Source of the DNA: Blastococcus sp. KM273128
GTDB taxonomy: Bacteria; Actinomycetota; Actinomycetes; Mycobacteriales; Geodermatophilaceae
DNA: 39,021 nucleotides
Direction: 5' to 3'
Assembly (NCBI RefSeq): GCF_021698975.1
Contig: NZ_SSXA01000031.1
Coordinates: 1 to 39,021, forward strand
Made by a program: the position numbers and the translations under genes
The notes under the pieces: generated by a model
Told to the model about the DNA's origin: nothing
Databases searched by the model: none
What the model saw: the letters and a program-made list of their open reading frames with translations, nothing else
Shown here: positions 15,962 through 24,136 of the stretch, piece by piece
Position numbering within the stretch: position 1 is the stretch's first letter
Layout: each line of letters opens with the position of its first letter

Positions 15962-15975
15962 CCCCCGCGGCCTCT

Positions 15976-16037
15976 TCCCCGGGTGCTGCTCGCGCTCGGG
16001 GTGTCCTGCAGGACCCGCAGGCCACGAGGCCCGGGGA
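15976..16037 (+). terminator. Imperfect nested hairpin at the end of the flagellar cluster
   Basis: Outer arms TCCCCGGG (15976-15983) and CCCGGGGA (16030-16037) enclose the 12-bp palindrome GTCCTGCAGGAC (16003-16014). It starts 15 bp after the last flagellar-cluster gene. The inner palindrome and its surroundings resemble the hairpin at 17094-17167 on the far side of the next gene. Confidence 0.5.
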
Positions 16038-16122
16038 CCTGCCGTCATCCACACCCGGCGGCCCCGTCCACGGATCGACCCCGTCCTTCCCGCGACCACG
16101 CGCGGTGGCCGACCGTCGACCC

Positions 16123-17060
16123 GTGCCCGAGCTCCCGGAACCCCTCAGCCCGCTCCTGCTGCGCCGTGACGCCGTCGCCGGCGGGTGGTCCGACGACGAG
16201 CTGGCCCGCGCCCTGCGCAGCGGCGGGCTGAAGAGGTTGCGCCGGGGCGCGTACGTCGACGGCCCGCTGCCCACCGCCCCGGCGGCCCGCCACCGCTTGC
16301 TCCTGCAGGCCACGCTGGCCGGGCTGCGCCGGCCCGCCGTTGTCAGTCACCAGTCGGCCGCCGTCCTGCACGGGCTGCCGCTGTGGGACGTGCCGCTGGA
16401 CCGGGTGCACGTCACGCGGGCGCCCGGGTCCTCGCACGACCGCAGCGCGGTGCTCTGCTGCCACGTCGCCCGTCTCCGCGACGACGAGGTGGTCGAGGTG
16501 GACGGCGTCGCGGTCACCGACCCGGTCCGCACGGCCCTCGACCTCGCCCGATCGCTGCCGCACGAGGTCGCCGTGGTCGCACTGGACGCAGCGCTGCACG
16601 CACGGCTGCTCTCGCACGACGCGGTGCACGCGCGGCTCTTCGACGTCGCCGGGCGCCCCGGTGCCCGGCATGCGGCACGCGTGGTCTCCGCTGCCGACGG
16701 GCGGAGCGAGAGCGTGGGCGAGAGCCGCAGCCGCGTGATCCTGCAGCGGTGGGGGCTGCGCCCACGGCGATCCAGCACGAGATCCGCAAGGCCGGCGGAG
16801 CGCTCGTGGCGCGGACCGACTTCGCTTGGGAGGACGTCCGGCTGGTGGGCGAGTTCGACGGCCGGGTGAAGTACGGGCGGCTGCTGCGCCCGGGGCAGGA
16901 GCCCGGTGAGGTGGTGTTCGCCGAGAAGCGCCGGGAGGACGCCACCCGCGACGAGGGTTGGGACGTCGTGCGCTGGGTGTGGGCCGAGCTGGCCGCGCCG
17001 CACCGGCTCGCGGCAAAGGTGCGGCGCGCCCGGGAGCGCGCAGGCGCACGCCGGCGGTGA
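16123..17060 (+). pseudogene. Frameshifted AbiEi/DUF559-like protein gene
   Basis: The N-terminal part (VPELPEPLSPLLLRRDAVAG, then WSDDELARALRSGGLKRLRRGAYV) resembles the winged-helix antitoxin domain of AbiEi-type proteins. The C-terminal part (ARTDFAWEDVRLVGEFDGRVKYGR, then EVVFAEKRREDATRDEGWDVVRW) resembles DUF559/Vsr-like nuclease-fold domains. The two halves are in different frames. A one-base loss near 16756-16761 breaks the frame just before APTAIQHEIRKAGG; restoring one base gives a continuous ~312-residue protein. It may be a true pseudogene or a sequencing error. GTG 16123 was chosen as start; GTG 16105 is possible. Function is unknown; such genes occur in many copies in actinobacteria. 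Confidence 0.7.
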
Positions 17061-17093
17061 GCCGCACCCTCAGCCCCGCGGCTCGCGCCCGGA

Positions 17094-17167
17094 CCGCTCC
17101 CGGGGTGTTCCTCGCGAACGCAGGGTCCTGCAGGACCCGCGGGACACGAGGAGCACCCCGGGAGCGG
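17094..17167. terminator. Large nested hairpin between convergent genes
   Basis: The arms 17094-17114 and 17147-17167 pair over 21 bp with one G-U. Inside is the 16-bp palindrome GGGTCCTGCAGGACCC (17123-17138). It lies between the end of the frameshifted gene and the end of phoH, so it can stop transcription from both sides. Confidence 0.75.
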
Positions 17168-17186
17168 TGGGGTCAGAGCGGTGGGG

Positions 17187-18479
17187 TCAGAGCGGCAGGT
17201 CCTCGAGCATCTCGGTCACCAGCGCGGCGATCGGTGAGCGCTCGGACCGGGTGAGGGTCACGTGCGCGAACAGCACGTGGCCCTTGAGCTTCTCGATGAC
17301 CGCGGTGACGCCGTCGTGCCGGCCGACCCGCAGGTTGTCGCGCTGGGCGACGTCGTGGGTGAGCACGACCCGCGAGTTGCTGCCCAAGCGGGACAGCACG
17401 GTGAGCAGGACGCCGCGCTCCAGCGACTGCGCCTCGTCGACGATCACGAACGAGTCGTGCAGCGAGCGCCCGCGGATGTGGGTCAGCGGCAGCACCTCGA
17501 TGAGGTCGCGGGCGGCGATCTCGTCGAGCACGTCCTTGGAGACCAGCGCGCCGAGGGTGTCGTACACCGCCTGCGCCCAGGGCGACATCTTCTCGCCCTC
17601 GCTGCCCGGCAGGTAACCGAGCTCCTGCCCGCCGACGGCGTACAGCGGCCGGAAGATGACCACCTTCTTGTGCGCCCGCCGCTCCATCACCGACTCCAGC
17701 CCGGCGCACAGCGCGAGCGCCGACTTGCCGGTGCCCGCGCGGCCACCGAGCGAGACGATCCCGATCTCCGGGTCCAGCAGCAGGTCCAGCGCCACCCGCT
17801 GCTCGGCCGAGCGCCCGTGCAGCCCGAAGGCCTCGCGGTCACCGCGGACCAGCCGCACCCGCTTGTCCGGCAGGACCCGGCCCAGCGCGGAGCCGCGGGA
17901 GGAGAGCAGGACCAGCCCGGTGTGGGTCGGCAGCTCGGCCGCGACCGGCAGGAAGGCCTCGCCGGTCTCGTAGAGCTCGTCGAGCTCGGGGTCGTCGAGG
18001 GAGAGCTCGGTCATCCCCGTCCACCCGGCGTCCACGGCGTCGAGCACGCGGTACTCGTCGGTCTCCAGGCCGACCGCCGCCGCCTTGACCCGCAGCGGGA
18101 CGTCCTTGGTGACCAGGCAGACGTCCCGGCCCTCGGCGCGCAGGTTCAGCGCGACCACCATGATGCGGCTGTCGTTGCTGTCGTTGCGGAAGCCGGCCGG
18201 CAGCACCGACGGGTCGCTGTGGTTGAGCTCGACGTGCAGCGTGCCCCCGCTCTCCCCGACCGGGACCGGCGCGTCCAACCGGCCGTGGGCCACCCGCAGG
18301 TCGTCGAGGATGCGCAGCGTCTGACGGGCGAACCAGCCCAGCTCGGGGTGGTTGCGCTTGTCCTCCAGCTCCCCGATGACGACGAGCGGCAGCACCACGT
18401 CGGCGTCGCCGAAGCGCAGCAGCGCCCCGGGGTCGGAGAGCAGGACGGAGGTGTCGAGGACGAAGGTGCGGCGAGTCAT
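17187..18479 (-). CDS. phoH2: PhoH family PIN-ATPase (PhoH2-like RNA helicase/RNase)
   Basis: The 430-residue protein fuses an N-terminal PIN RNase domain ([12 protein letters not shown] with Asp9; [36 protein letters not shown]) to a C-terminal PhoH ATPase. The ATPase has Walker A GRAGTGKS (Lys252), Walker B FVIVDEAQ, and [12 protein letters not shown]. In mycobacteria this architecture is PhoH2, reported as an RNA-unwinding and cleaving enzyme and the toxin partner of a small upstream ORF, PhoAT. Here too a small ORF overlaps the start. [11 protein letters not shown] matches the mycobacterial start, so I chose ATG 18479. A putative PafBC-type promoter lies 168 bp upstream. Confidence 0.93.
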   Translation of the reverse strand: MTRRTFVLDTSVLLSDPGALLRFGDADVVLPLVVIGELEDKRNHPELGWFARQTLRILDDLRVAHGRLDAPVPVGESGGTLHVELNHSDPSVLPAGFRNDSNDSRIMVVALNLRAEGRDVCLVTKDVPLRVKAAAVGLETDEYRVLDAVDAGWTGMTELSLDDPELDELYETGEAFLPVAAELPTHTGLVLLSSRGSALGRVLPDKRVRLVRGDREAFGLHGRSAEQRVALDLLLDPEIGIVSLGGRAGTGKSALALCAGLESVMERRAHKKVVIFRPLYAVGGQELGYLPGSEGEKMSPWAQAVYDTLGALVSKDVLDEIAARDLIEVLPLTHIRGRSLHDSFVIVDEAQSLERGVLLTVLSRLGSNSRVVLTHDVAQRDNLRVGRHDGVTAVIEKLKGHVLFAHVTLTRSERSPIAALVTEMLEDLPL

Positions 18480-18598
18480 CACGAGTCGGCTCCCGTGGGG
18501 CGGCGCCACGCGCGCGTGGCGGACCCCTGCTCGAAGGTGACCGGGCCCCGGCTCAGGGGCCGGGTACCGGCCCCTCTGGACGACGAACGCAGTCGCAC
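18479..18598 (-). CDS. Small leader ORF overlapping phoH (PhoAT-like position)
   Basis: A 39-codon ORF starts with GTG at 18598, preceded by GGGAGG at 8 nt spacing, and ends in TGA sharing one base with the phoH ATG (TGATG). The peptide is basic, with short segments [17 protein letters not shown] and [13 protein letters not shown] do not recognise its sequence family. In mycobacteria phoH2 is translated together with an overlapping upstream ORF called phoAT, so position and overlap suggest the same role. A 9-bp hairpin (18555-18575) lies within it. Confidence 0.5.
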   Translation of the reverse strand: MRLRSSSRGAGTRPLSRGPVTFEQGSATRAWRRPTGADS

Positions 18599-18646
18599 CA
18601 ACCGGGCCTCCCGTGGACGCCGAGGGCAGCTCGACGTCCACCACCG

Positions 18647-18669
18647 ACGCTAGGCCCGACCACCGACAG
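18647..18669 (-). promoter_or_regulatory. Putative RecA-independent DNA-damage (PafBC-type) promoter of phoH
   Basis: On the - strand, CTGTCGGTG (18669-18661), eight bases, then TAGCGT (18652-18647). This fits the RecA-NDp consensus TTGTCRGTG-N8-TANNNT except for the first base. The transcript would start near 18640, about 42 nt before the leader ORF. Confidence 0.6.
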
Positions 18670-18745
18670 GAGCGCGCCCGCACCGCGCCCCGCAACCTGA
18701 AGTTCACCCGACGGGGTACCGCCGGTCACACCTGCCCCAGCAGGT

Positions 18746-18789
18746 GGGCTGGTTCCCGGCGCGGGCCCGCGGGCGCCGGGAACCAGCCC
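18746..18789 (-). terminator. Hairpin terminator after the first ABC exporter
   Basis: Perfect 17-bp stem (18746-18762 with 18773-18789), 10-base loop, starting 12 bp after the permease stop on the - strand. No T-run follows. Confidence 0.75.
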
Positions 18790-18801
18790 GCGGGCCCTGC
18801 G

Positions 18802-19560
18802 TCAGCTGGACTCGCGGCGGAACCGGCGCACGCCGAACAGCCAGCCGAGCACCGCCAGCAGCACGGTCAGGGCCACGCCCCACCAGGCGGTCGCGGTGCC
18901 GTAGCCGCCGATGAAGAACTCGCGCGCGGCCTCGACGACGTGCTTGAACGGGTTCACGTCGCTGAGGGTCTGCAGCCAGCCCGGGGCCAGCGTCATCGGC
19001 AGCAGGATCCCCGAGAGCAGCACCACGGGGAACACCACCGCGTTGAGCAGCGGCGCGAACGCGTCCTCGCTCTTGAGCGTCAGCGCCAGCGCGTAGGAGA
19101 CCGCGGCCAGCGCGGCCCCCAGCAGCGCCACGATGAGCAGGGTCAGGGCCACCCCGGCCACCGGGGCCCGCAGCCCGAGCGGGATCGCGACGAGTACCAG
19201 CAGGACGCCCTGCGTGAGCAGCACGACGACGTCGCGCAGCACCCGGCCCAGCAGCAGCGCCGTGCGGCTGGCCGGGGTCACCCGCTGGCTCTCGATGACC
19301 CCGGCCCGCCACTCGGCGATGAGCCCGAAGCCGACGAACAGAGCACCGAACATGCCCAGCTGCACCAGGATGCCCGGTACGAAGATCTGGTAGGCGTCGC
19401 CCGGGCCCAGCTGCTCGGCCAGCGGTTCGAGCAGCGGCCCGAACAGCACGATGTAGAGGATCGGCTGCATCAGGCTGATCACCAGCCAGGCGGGGTTGCG
19501 CAGCGACATGCGCATCGCGCGGGCGAACACGGTGCCGGTGTCGCGCAGGAGGGTCCTCAT
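18802..19560 (-). CDS. ABC-2 type permease (DrrB-like exporter subunit)
   Basis: This 252-residue protein has six membrane segments and the ABC-2 signature region (GVIESQRVTPASRTALLLGRVLRDV), plus LSGILLPMTLAPGWLQTLSDVNPFKHVVEAAREFFIGG near the C-terminus. It is typical of DrrB-type permeases that export drugs or lipids. Its ATG overlaps the stop of the upstream ATPase gene (ATGA), so the two form one exporter. The substrate cannot be read from the sequence. Confidence 0.9.
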   Translation of the reverse strand: MRTLLRDTGTVFARAMRMSLRNPAWLVISLMQPILYIVLFGPLLEPLAEQLGPGDAYQIFVPGILVQLGMFGALFVGFGLIAEWRAGVIESQRVTPASRTALLLGRVLRDVVVLLTQGVLLVLVAIPLGLRAPVAGVALTLLIVALLGAALAAVSYALALTLKSEDAFAPLLNAVVFPVVLLSGILLPMTLAPGWLQTLSDVNPFKHVVEAAREFFIGGYGTATAWWGVALTVLLAVLGWLFGVRRFRRESS

Positions 19561-20546
19561 CGCGCCGCCACCGCCTCGACCTCGGCCGGGGCGGCCCCGG
19601 ACTCGCGCAGCGACCGGCCGGTCAGGCCGAGGAAGACGTCGTCCAGGCTGGGCCGGCGGCTCTCGATCCCGCTCACGGCGACGTCCGCGGCGTCCAGCGC
19701 GCGCACCAGCTCCACCAGCGCGCGGCCACCGTGCGGGACCCGGCCGACGACCCGGTCGGCGAGCAGCTGCGGCGGTTCGGCGCCAGGCAGCGCCCCGACC
19801 AGGCGGGCCACCTCGCCGAGCTGGTCGGGCCGCTCCCCCGTCACGGTGAGCACGTCGCCGCCCACCTGGGACTTCAGCTGGTCGGGGGTGCCCTCGGCGA
19901 CGATCGCGCCGTGGTCGATGACCATGATCCGGTCGCAGAGGGCGTCGGCCTCGTCGAGGTAGTGGGTGGTGAGGAAGACCGTGGTGCCGCGGTCCTCGCG
20001 CAGCCCGCGGATGTGCTCCCACAGGTTCGCCCGCGCCTGCGGGTCCAGCCCGGTGGTCGGCTCGTCGAGGAAGACCAGCTCCGGCACGTGGATGAGCCCC
20101 ACCGCGATGTCCAGCCGGCGGCGCTGGCCGCCCGACATGGCCTTGGGCTGCCGCTCCCAGAGCCCGTCGAGGTCGAGCTCGGCGAACAGCTGCCGGCCGC
20201 GCTCGGTGGCCTCGGCGGTGCTCATGCCGTAGAGCCGGGCGTGGTCGACCACCTCCTCGCCGGCCCGCGCCTCCGGGGCCGTGGAGCCGCTCTGGGAGAC
20301 GTAGCCGATGCGGCGGCGCACCCCGACCGGGTCGGTCCGCAGGTCGCAGCCGGCCACCGTGGCCGTCCCCGCCGTGGGCTCGAGCAGCGTCGTGAGCATC
20401 CGCAGGGTCGTCGTCTTGCCGGCACCGTTCGGGCCGAGGAAGCCGACGATCTCACCGGCCGCGACGTCGAGGTCGACCCCGACGACGGCGTGGACCTCCT
20501 GCTTCCGCTTGCGGAACGTGCGGGCCAGACCGCGGGCGTGGATCAC
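19557..20546 (-). CDS. ABC exporter ATP-binding protein (DrrA-like)
   Basis: ATPase partner of the downstream permease. Motifs are Walker A GPNGAGKTT, signature MSGGQRRRLDIAV, Walker B LVFLDEPTTGLDP and switch His in FLTTHYLDEAD. A C-terminal extension (DQLGEVARLVGALPG, then SRRPSLDDVFLGLTGRS) is typical of the daunorubicin-resistance (DrrA) group. I place the start at GTG 20546 (IHARGLARTFRKRK follows, as in the family), giving 329 residues. A CTGTCGGTG-N8-GATGCT element ends 8 nt before it, which suggests a leaderless mRNA. GTG 20570 or ATG 20558 are alternatives with weak ribosome sites. Confidence 0.9.
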   Translation of the reverse strand: MIHARGLARTFRKRKQEVHAVVGVDLDVAAGEIVGFLGPNGAGKTTTLRMLTTLLEPTAGTATVAGCDLRTDPVGVRRRIGYVSQSGSTAPEARAGEEVVDHARLYGMSTAEATERGRQLFAELDLDGLWERQPKAMSGGQRRRLDIAVGLIHVPELVFLDEPTTGLDPQARANLWEHIRGLREDRGTTVFLTTHYLDEADALCDRIMVIDHGAIVAEGTPDQLKSQVGGDVLTVTGERPDQLGEVARLVGALPGAEPPQLLADRVVGRVPHGGRALVELVRALDAADVAVSGIESRRPSLDDVFLGLTGRSLRESGAAPAEVEAVAAR

Positions 20547-20553
20547 GCGCGAC

Positions 20554-20576
20554 AGCATCCACCGGTCCACCGACAG
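20554..20576 (-). promoter_or_regulatory. Weak PafBC-type promoter candidate at the first ABC exporter
   Basis: CTGTCGGTG (20576-20568), eight bases, GATGCT (20559-20554). The -35 part is identical to those at phoH and the second exporter, but the -10 hexamer departs from TANNNT at two positions. The distance from its last base to GTG 20546 (8 nt) equals that at the second exporter. Confidence 0.35.
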
Positions 20577-20614
20577 CTTCCACCGGTTTCGCCGAGGGCG
20601 TCAGCCCCGCGCCG

Positions 20615-20977
20615 TCACCAGCGGGCGTCGGGCCCGTCGGAGCGCCGGCGCACGGCGGGGCGCTCGACGGTGTCGGTGCGCTCCGACGGCGGCGGCCACC
20701 GGTCCGGCTCCCCCTCGTCCCACCGCGCGTCGTCGTCCCACCGCGCGTCGTCGTCCCAGCGCCCGTCGTCGTCCCACCCGTCGTCCGCCACCCGGCCGGA
20801 CCGCGCCGCGCGGCGCGGGCGCAGGGCCACCAGCGCCCACAGCACCGGGACGAGCAGCACCGGCCACTGCACCGCGGGGTCGCCGAACAGGACCACCGCC
20901 GGCACGAGCAGCAGCGCCAGCCAGCCCGCGGTCCAGAGGCCGAGGAACCGGGCCTGCGCCGGGGTGCGGGCGGCCAC
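20615..20977 (-). CDS. Small membrane protein with Trp/Asp-rich repeats
   Basis: A 120-residue product with two membrane helices (FLGLWTAGWLALLLVPAVVLF and WPVLLVPVLWALVAL, residues ~12-52) and a basic stretch. A cytoplasmic-type tail follows with three to four six-residue units of the kind W-D-D-D-A/G-R. I recognise no family. GTG start; it begins 3 bp after the stop of the DUF885 gene upstream, so both are probably co-transcribed. Confidence 0.65.
   Translation of the reverse strand: MAARTPAQARFLGLWTAGWLALLLVPAVVLFGDPAVQWPVLLVPVLWALVALRPRRAARSGRVADDGWDDDGRWDDDARWDDDARWDEGEPDRWPPPSERTDTVERPAVRRRSDGPDARW
20715..20780 (-). repeat. 18-bp tandem repeat in the W/D-rich membrane protein gene
   Basis: Two identical 18-bp units (20715-20732, 20733-20750), one near-identical unit (20751-20768) and a partial fourth encode WDDDAR/WDDDGR. 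In-frame expansion is evident. Confidence 0.85.
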
Positions 20978-20980
20978 GGG

Positions 20981-22198
20981 TCAGGCGGCCGGGAGCTCGG
21001 CGGCGATCCGCTGCGGGGTCAGCGGCTCGTCGAGCAGGCGGACGAAGCGGTCGGCGACCGGCTGCCCCGCCGGGCGGGCGTCGAGCCACCGCGTGAGGAG
21101 GTCGAACCCCTCGACGTAGGTGGAGATGTAGGCCCGCCACAGCGGGTCGGTGAGGAAGCGGATCTGCTGCCGCGCGCGCTCCGGGCTGACCAGCGCCCAG
21201 CGCTGCAGGTAGGCCGCCACCTCGTCGGCGTCGGCACCCCGGTCGTGCAGCAGCACCGCGGCGTCCTGCCGGACCCGGTTGAGCGGCGCGGCCGCGGCCG
21301 CGATCCGCTCGGCCAGCGCGCCGTCGAACCGCAGCCCGAGGTCACCGAGGATCTCCTCGGACCAGGCGCCCCAGCCCTCCCCGATCGCCGCCGGGACGCC
21401 GAGGTCGGCCAGCCCCTCGGCCATCAGGCACTCGGGGGTGTTCACCAGGAACACGGTGTGCTCCACCCGGCCGGTCCGCCCGACCAGCCCCTGCTCCTTG
21501 CGGCAGTGCTCGGTGTGGTGCCCCGGGTAGGACTCGTGCGCCACCAGGTGGGTGAGCTGGGAGAGCCGGTGCGGCAGGTCGGCGTTGATCGCGACCCGGG
21601 ACCGGTAGCCGCCCTCGTAGTAGTTGAAGCCCGACCACGGCTTGTCGGTGACCACCTCGTACCGGACGGTCTCCGCCTCGGGCAGCCCGTACTGCCCGCG
21701 CACCCGGTCGCGCAGGGCGCTCGACAACGCCTGCACCGCGGGCTCGAGCCGGTCCGGCGGGCACTCCTCGCGGCGCCGGTGGGCGGCGTAGCGGTCGGCC
21801 AGCGTGCCCTCACCGGGCAGCAGGCGGTCCAGCTCCGCGTGGGCGGCGGCGTACTCGCCCTCGTCGCCCAGCTCGACGTCGACCTGGAAGTACGCCCGCA
21901 CCTCCTCGACGAAGCCGACCGGCTCGCCGCTCATCTTCCGCGCGCTGCACTCCAGGCCGGTGAGCTGGCCGCGCAGGAAGGCGGTGCGATCGGCCGGCAG
22001 CTCGGCGGCGTCCAGCTCGCGCAGCAGCTCCCGGGCGCGGTCGCGCAGCTGGCGCGGGGTGGGCGCGGGCTCGTCCAGGACCTGCGCCCGCAGCCGGGGG
22101 TCCCCGGTGTAGGCGTCGACGAAGCCGGCCTCCACGCGGTCGAAGCGCAGCCCGAGCCGCACGTACTCCAGGGCGACGTCGAGGGCTCCCGCGATCAT
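20981..22198 (-). CDS. DUF885 family metallohydrolase-like protein
   Basis: The 405-residue protein carries the DUF885 hallmark HESYPGHHTEH (a zinc-protease-like HExxxxHH pattern), preceded by FNYYEGGYRSRVAINADLPHRLSQLTHLVA and followed by GWGAWSEEIL. Members are thought to be peptidase-like enzymes, but substrates are mostly unknown. It is shorter than the ~550-residue secreted members and has no signal peptide, so it is probably cytoplasmic. ATG 22198 lies 8 nt after GAGACT on the - strand with no ribosome-binding site, suggesting a leaderless transcript. Confidence 0.85.
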   Translation of the reverse strand: MIAGALDVALEYVRLGLRFDRVEAGFVDAYTGDPRLRAQVLDEPAPTPRQLRDRARELLRELDAAELPADRTAFLRGQLTGLECSARKMSGEPVGFVEEVRAYFQVDVELGDEGEYAAAHAELDRLLPGEGTLADRYAAHRRREECPPDRLEPAVQALSSALRDRVRGQYGLPEAETVRYEVVTDKPWSGFNYYEGGYRSRVAINADLPHRLSQLTHLVAHESYPGHHTEHCRKEQGLVGRTGRVEHTVFLVNTPECLMAEGLADLGVPAAIGEGWGAWSEEILGDLGLRFDGALAERIAAAAAPLNRVRQDAAVLLHDRGADADEVAAYLQRWALVSPERARQQIRFLTDPLWRAYISTYVEGFDLLTRWLDARPAGQPVADRFVRLLDEPLTPQRIAAELPAA

Positions 22199-22221
22199 GG
22201 CGGCCAGTCTCGCAGCCGCCG

Positions 22222-23001
22222 TCACCCGCCGAAGCGGCGGTGCCGGGCCGAGTAGTCGCGCAGCGCGCGCAGGAAGTCGATGCGGCGGAAGTCCGGCCAG
22301 TAGACGTCGGTGAAGTGGAACTCGGCGTTCGCCGTCTGCCACAGCAGGAAGCCGGACATCCGCTGCTCCCCGCTCGTGCGGATCACCAGGTCCGGGTCGG
22401 GCTGACCACGCGTGTAGAGGTGCTCGGCGATGTGCTCGACGTCGAGCACCTCCACCAGCTCCTCCAGCGAGGTGCCGCGGGCGGCGTGCTCGCTGAGCAG
22501 CGAGCGCACGGCGTCGGCGATCTCCCGCCGCCCCCCGTAGCCGACCGCCAGGTTGACCGTCGCCCCGGGCCGGTCGCAGGTGTCGCGCTCGGCCTGCTCG
22601 AGGACGGCGACGGTGCGCTCGGGCAGCACCTCCCGGGCCCCCATGCTGCGGATCCGCCAGCGCCGCCGGGGCCGCGCCAGGTCGACGGCGACGTCCTCGA
22701 TGATCGCCAGCAGCGCGTCGAGCTCGGACGCGGGCCGGCGCAGGTTGTCGGTGGACAGCATGAAAAGGGTGACCACCTGCACCCCGGCGTCGTCGCACCA
22801 GCCCAGCAGGTCGGCGATCTTGGCCGCACCGCGGCGGTGCCCGTGCGCCACGTCCTCCAGGCCAATGGCGCGCGCCCACCGCCGGTTGCCGTCCATGATC
22901 ACGCCCACGTGCCGCGGCACGTCCGCGCCGACCAGAGCCCGCGCCAACCGCCGCTCGTACACCTGGATGAGCGCGTCACGGACCCGTCGACGCACCCCCA
23001 C
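22222..23001 (-). CDS. uppS: Short-chain cis-prenyltransferase (Z-FPP synthase-like isoprenyl transferase)
   Basis: This 259-residue enzyme of the UPP synthase family adds isoprenyl units in cis. It shows HVGVIMDGNRRWARAIG (the Asp of DGNRRWA is catalytic), GHRRGAAKIADLLGWC, TLFMLSTDNLRRP, VGYGGRREI, PDLVIRTSGEQRMSGFLLWQ and the C-terminus DFLRALRDYSARHRRFGG. The ending and length resemble the short-chain actinobacterial form (Rv1086, omega,E,Z-farnesyl diphosphate synthase) more than the ~296-residue decaprenyl enzyme, as I recall those sequences. The divergent trhA neighbour also matches that locus. GTG 23001 lies 8 nt after TAGGGT (leaderless); GTG 23010 is the alternative. Confidence 0.88.
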   Translation of the reverse strand: MGVRRRVRDALIQVYERRLARALVGADVPRHVGVIMDGNRRWARAIGLEDVAHGHRRGAAKIADLLGWCDDAGVQVVTLFMLSTDNLRRPASELDALLAIIEDVAVDLARPRRRWRIRSMGAREVLPERTVAVLEQAERDTCDRPGATVNLAVGYGGRREIADAVRSLLSEHAARGTSLEELVEVLDVEHIAEHLYTRGQPDPDLVIRTSGEQRMSGFLLWQTANAEFHFTDVYWPDFRRIDFLRALRDYSARHRRFGG

Positions 23002-23129
23002 GGCGGTCACCCTAAGCCCCCCGCCACCCATCGGCCGGGACCGCGCCCGACCGTGGCACGAGAGCGGTGGCAGCAAGCTCACAGGCCGCCGCGGATGACG
23101 CCGAAACCCTGCCTCCGTAGCCTCGGAGC

Positions 23130-23942
23130 ATGAGCGTCCCCCCCTCCGACCGCGCCCCCGTCCGCGTGGAGGCCGACGGCGCGGTGCTCGAAGCGCCCGC
23201 CGGTCAGGCGGCGGCCACCGTCGCCGCGGAAGGGGAACGGGTCGAGCAGGCGTGGGACGCCGGGTACGTCGCCGACCGCGACTGGGAGCACCCCGACACC
23301 CGCCCGCGGGCGCGGGGCTGGATCCACCTGTTCGCCTTCTTCGGCGCGGTCGTCGCCGGCGCGGTGCTCATCCCGCTGGCCTTCGTCCAGGGCGCCCGCG
23401 CCGGCTGGTCGGTGGCCGTCTACTGCCTCACCATCTGCGGCCTCTTCGGCATCAGCGCCCTCTACCACCGGCGGCGCTGGTCACCCCGCGGCTGGAAGGT
23501 GATGAAGCGGCTCGACCACTCGATGATCTTCCTCTTCATCGCCGGCACCTACACGCCGTTCGCCCTGCTCGCCGTCGACCAGCCCACCGGCTACTGGGTG
23601 CTCGCCGGCGTGTGGGCCGGCGCCCTGGCCGGCGTCACGCTGAAGCTGACCTGGCCGACGGCGCCGCGCTGGGTGGGCGTCCCGCTGTACATCGGGCTCG
23701 GCTGGGTCGCCGTCTTCGTGCTCACCGACATCCTGCACATCGCCGGGGTCGCCTCGATGGTGCTGCTCGCCGTCGGCGGCGCCCTGTACACGCTGGGCGG
23801 GATCGCCTACGGCATCAAGAAGCCCAACCCGTGGCCGGGCACCTTCGGCTACCACGAGGTCTTCCACGCCATGACCGTCGTCGCGGCGATCTGCCACTAC
23901 ATCGCGGTGTACTTCGCGGTGTACTCGAGTCCTTTCCTCTGA
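23130..23942 (+). CDS. trhA: Hemolysin III family (TrhA/PAQR-like) membrane protein
   Basis: A 270-residue protein with a ~60-residue acidic N-terminal extension and seven membrane helices. Family signatures are GISALYHRRRW, KRLDHSMIFLFIAGTYTPFALL and GYHEVFHAMTVVAAICHYIAV, whose His/Asp residues match the metal-binding set of the PAQR fold. TrhA proteins have been linked to membrane fluidity control; cytolysis is not established here. ATG 23130 lies 7 nt after TAGCCT (23118-23123), so a leaderless mRNA is likely. It is divergent from the cis-prenyltransferase gene, as in mycobacteria. Confidence 0.92.
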   Translation: MSVPPSDRAPVRVEADGAVLEAPAGQAAATVAAEGERVEQAWDAGYVADRDWEHPDTRPRARGWIHLFAFFGAVVAGAVLIPLAFVQGARAGWSVAVYCLTICGLFGISALYHRRRWSPRGWKVMKRLDHSMIFLFIAGTYTPFALLAVDQPTGYWVLAGVWAGALAGVTLKLTWPTAPRWVGVPLYIGLGWVAVFVLTDILHIAGVASMVLLAVGGALYTLGGIAYGIKKPNPWPGTFGYHEVFHAMTVVAAICHYIAVYFAVYSSPFL

Positions 23943-24009
23943 CCTCCGGTCAGACACCGCGGCCAGGTGCCCACCCGGCCTGCGTTGAGCCGCTGATTCG
24001 CGCCTGCGC

Positions 24010-24106
24010 GGGACCCTCCGGGCCCCACTCGGCACGACGCGGCTTCGCCGCGGGTTCCCTTCCCGTGCCGCGTCACGTCCGGGCTCGGGGGACCCTCCGG
24101 GCCCCC
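24010..24106. repeat. Two copies of a GGGACCCTCCGGGCCC dyad between convergent genes
   Basis: GGGACCCTCCGGGCCCC at 24010-24026 and GGGGGACCCTCCGGGCCCCC at 24087-24106. The second is flanked by CCGGGC and GCCCGG and folds into a longer stem. They lie between trhA (+) and menJ (-) and could serve as a bidirectional terminator. Related dyads occur at 35228-35245 and, inverted, at 38676-38692. Confidence 0.6.
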
Positions 24107-24136
24107 GCTCGCCCGGACCGGCTGACGCCGCTCGGG

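Noticed and set aside
21630..21665. TTGTCGGTG on the + strand inside the DUF885 gene
   Set aside because: The hexamer eight bases later is GTACCG, not TANNNT, and transcription would be antisense with no gene following.
22222..23001. Assignment as the essential decaprenyl/undecaprenyl diphosphate synthase
   Set aside because: Length, C-terminus and the trhA neighbour fit the short-chain actinobacterial enzyme better; the family symbol is kept but the long-chain product is not claimed.
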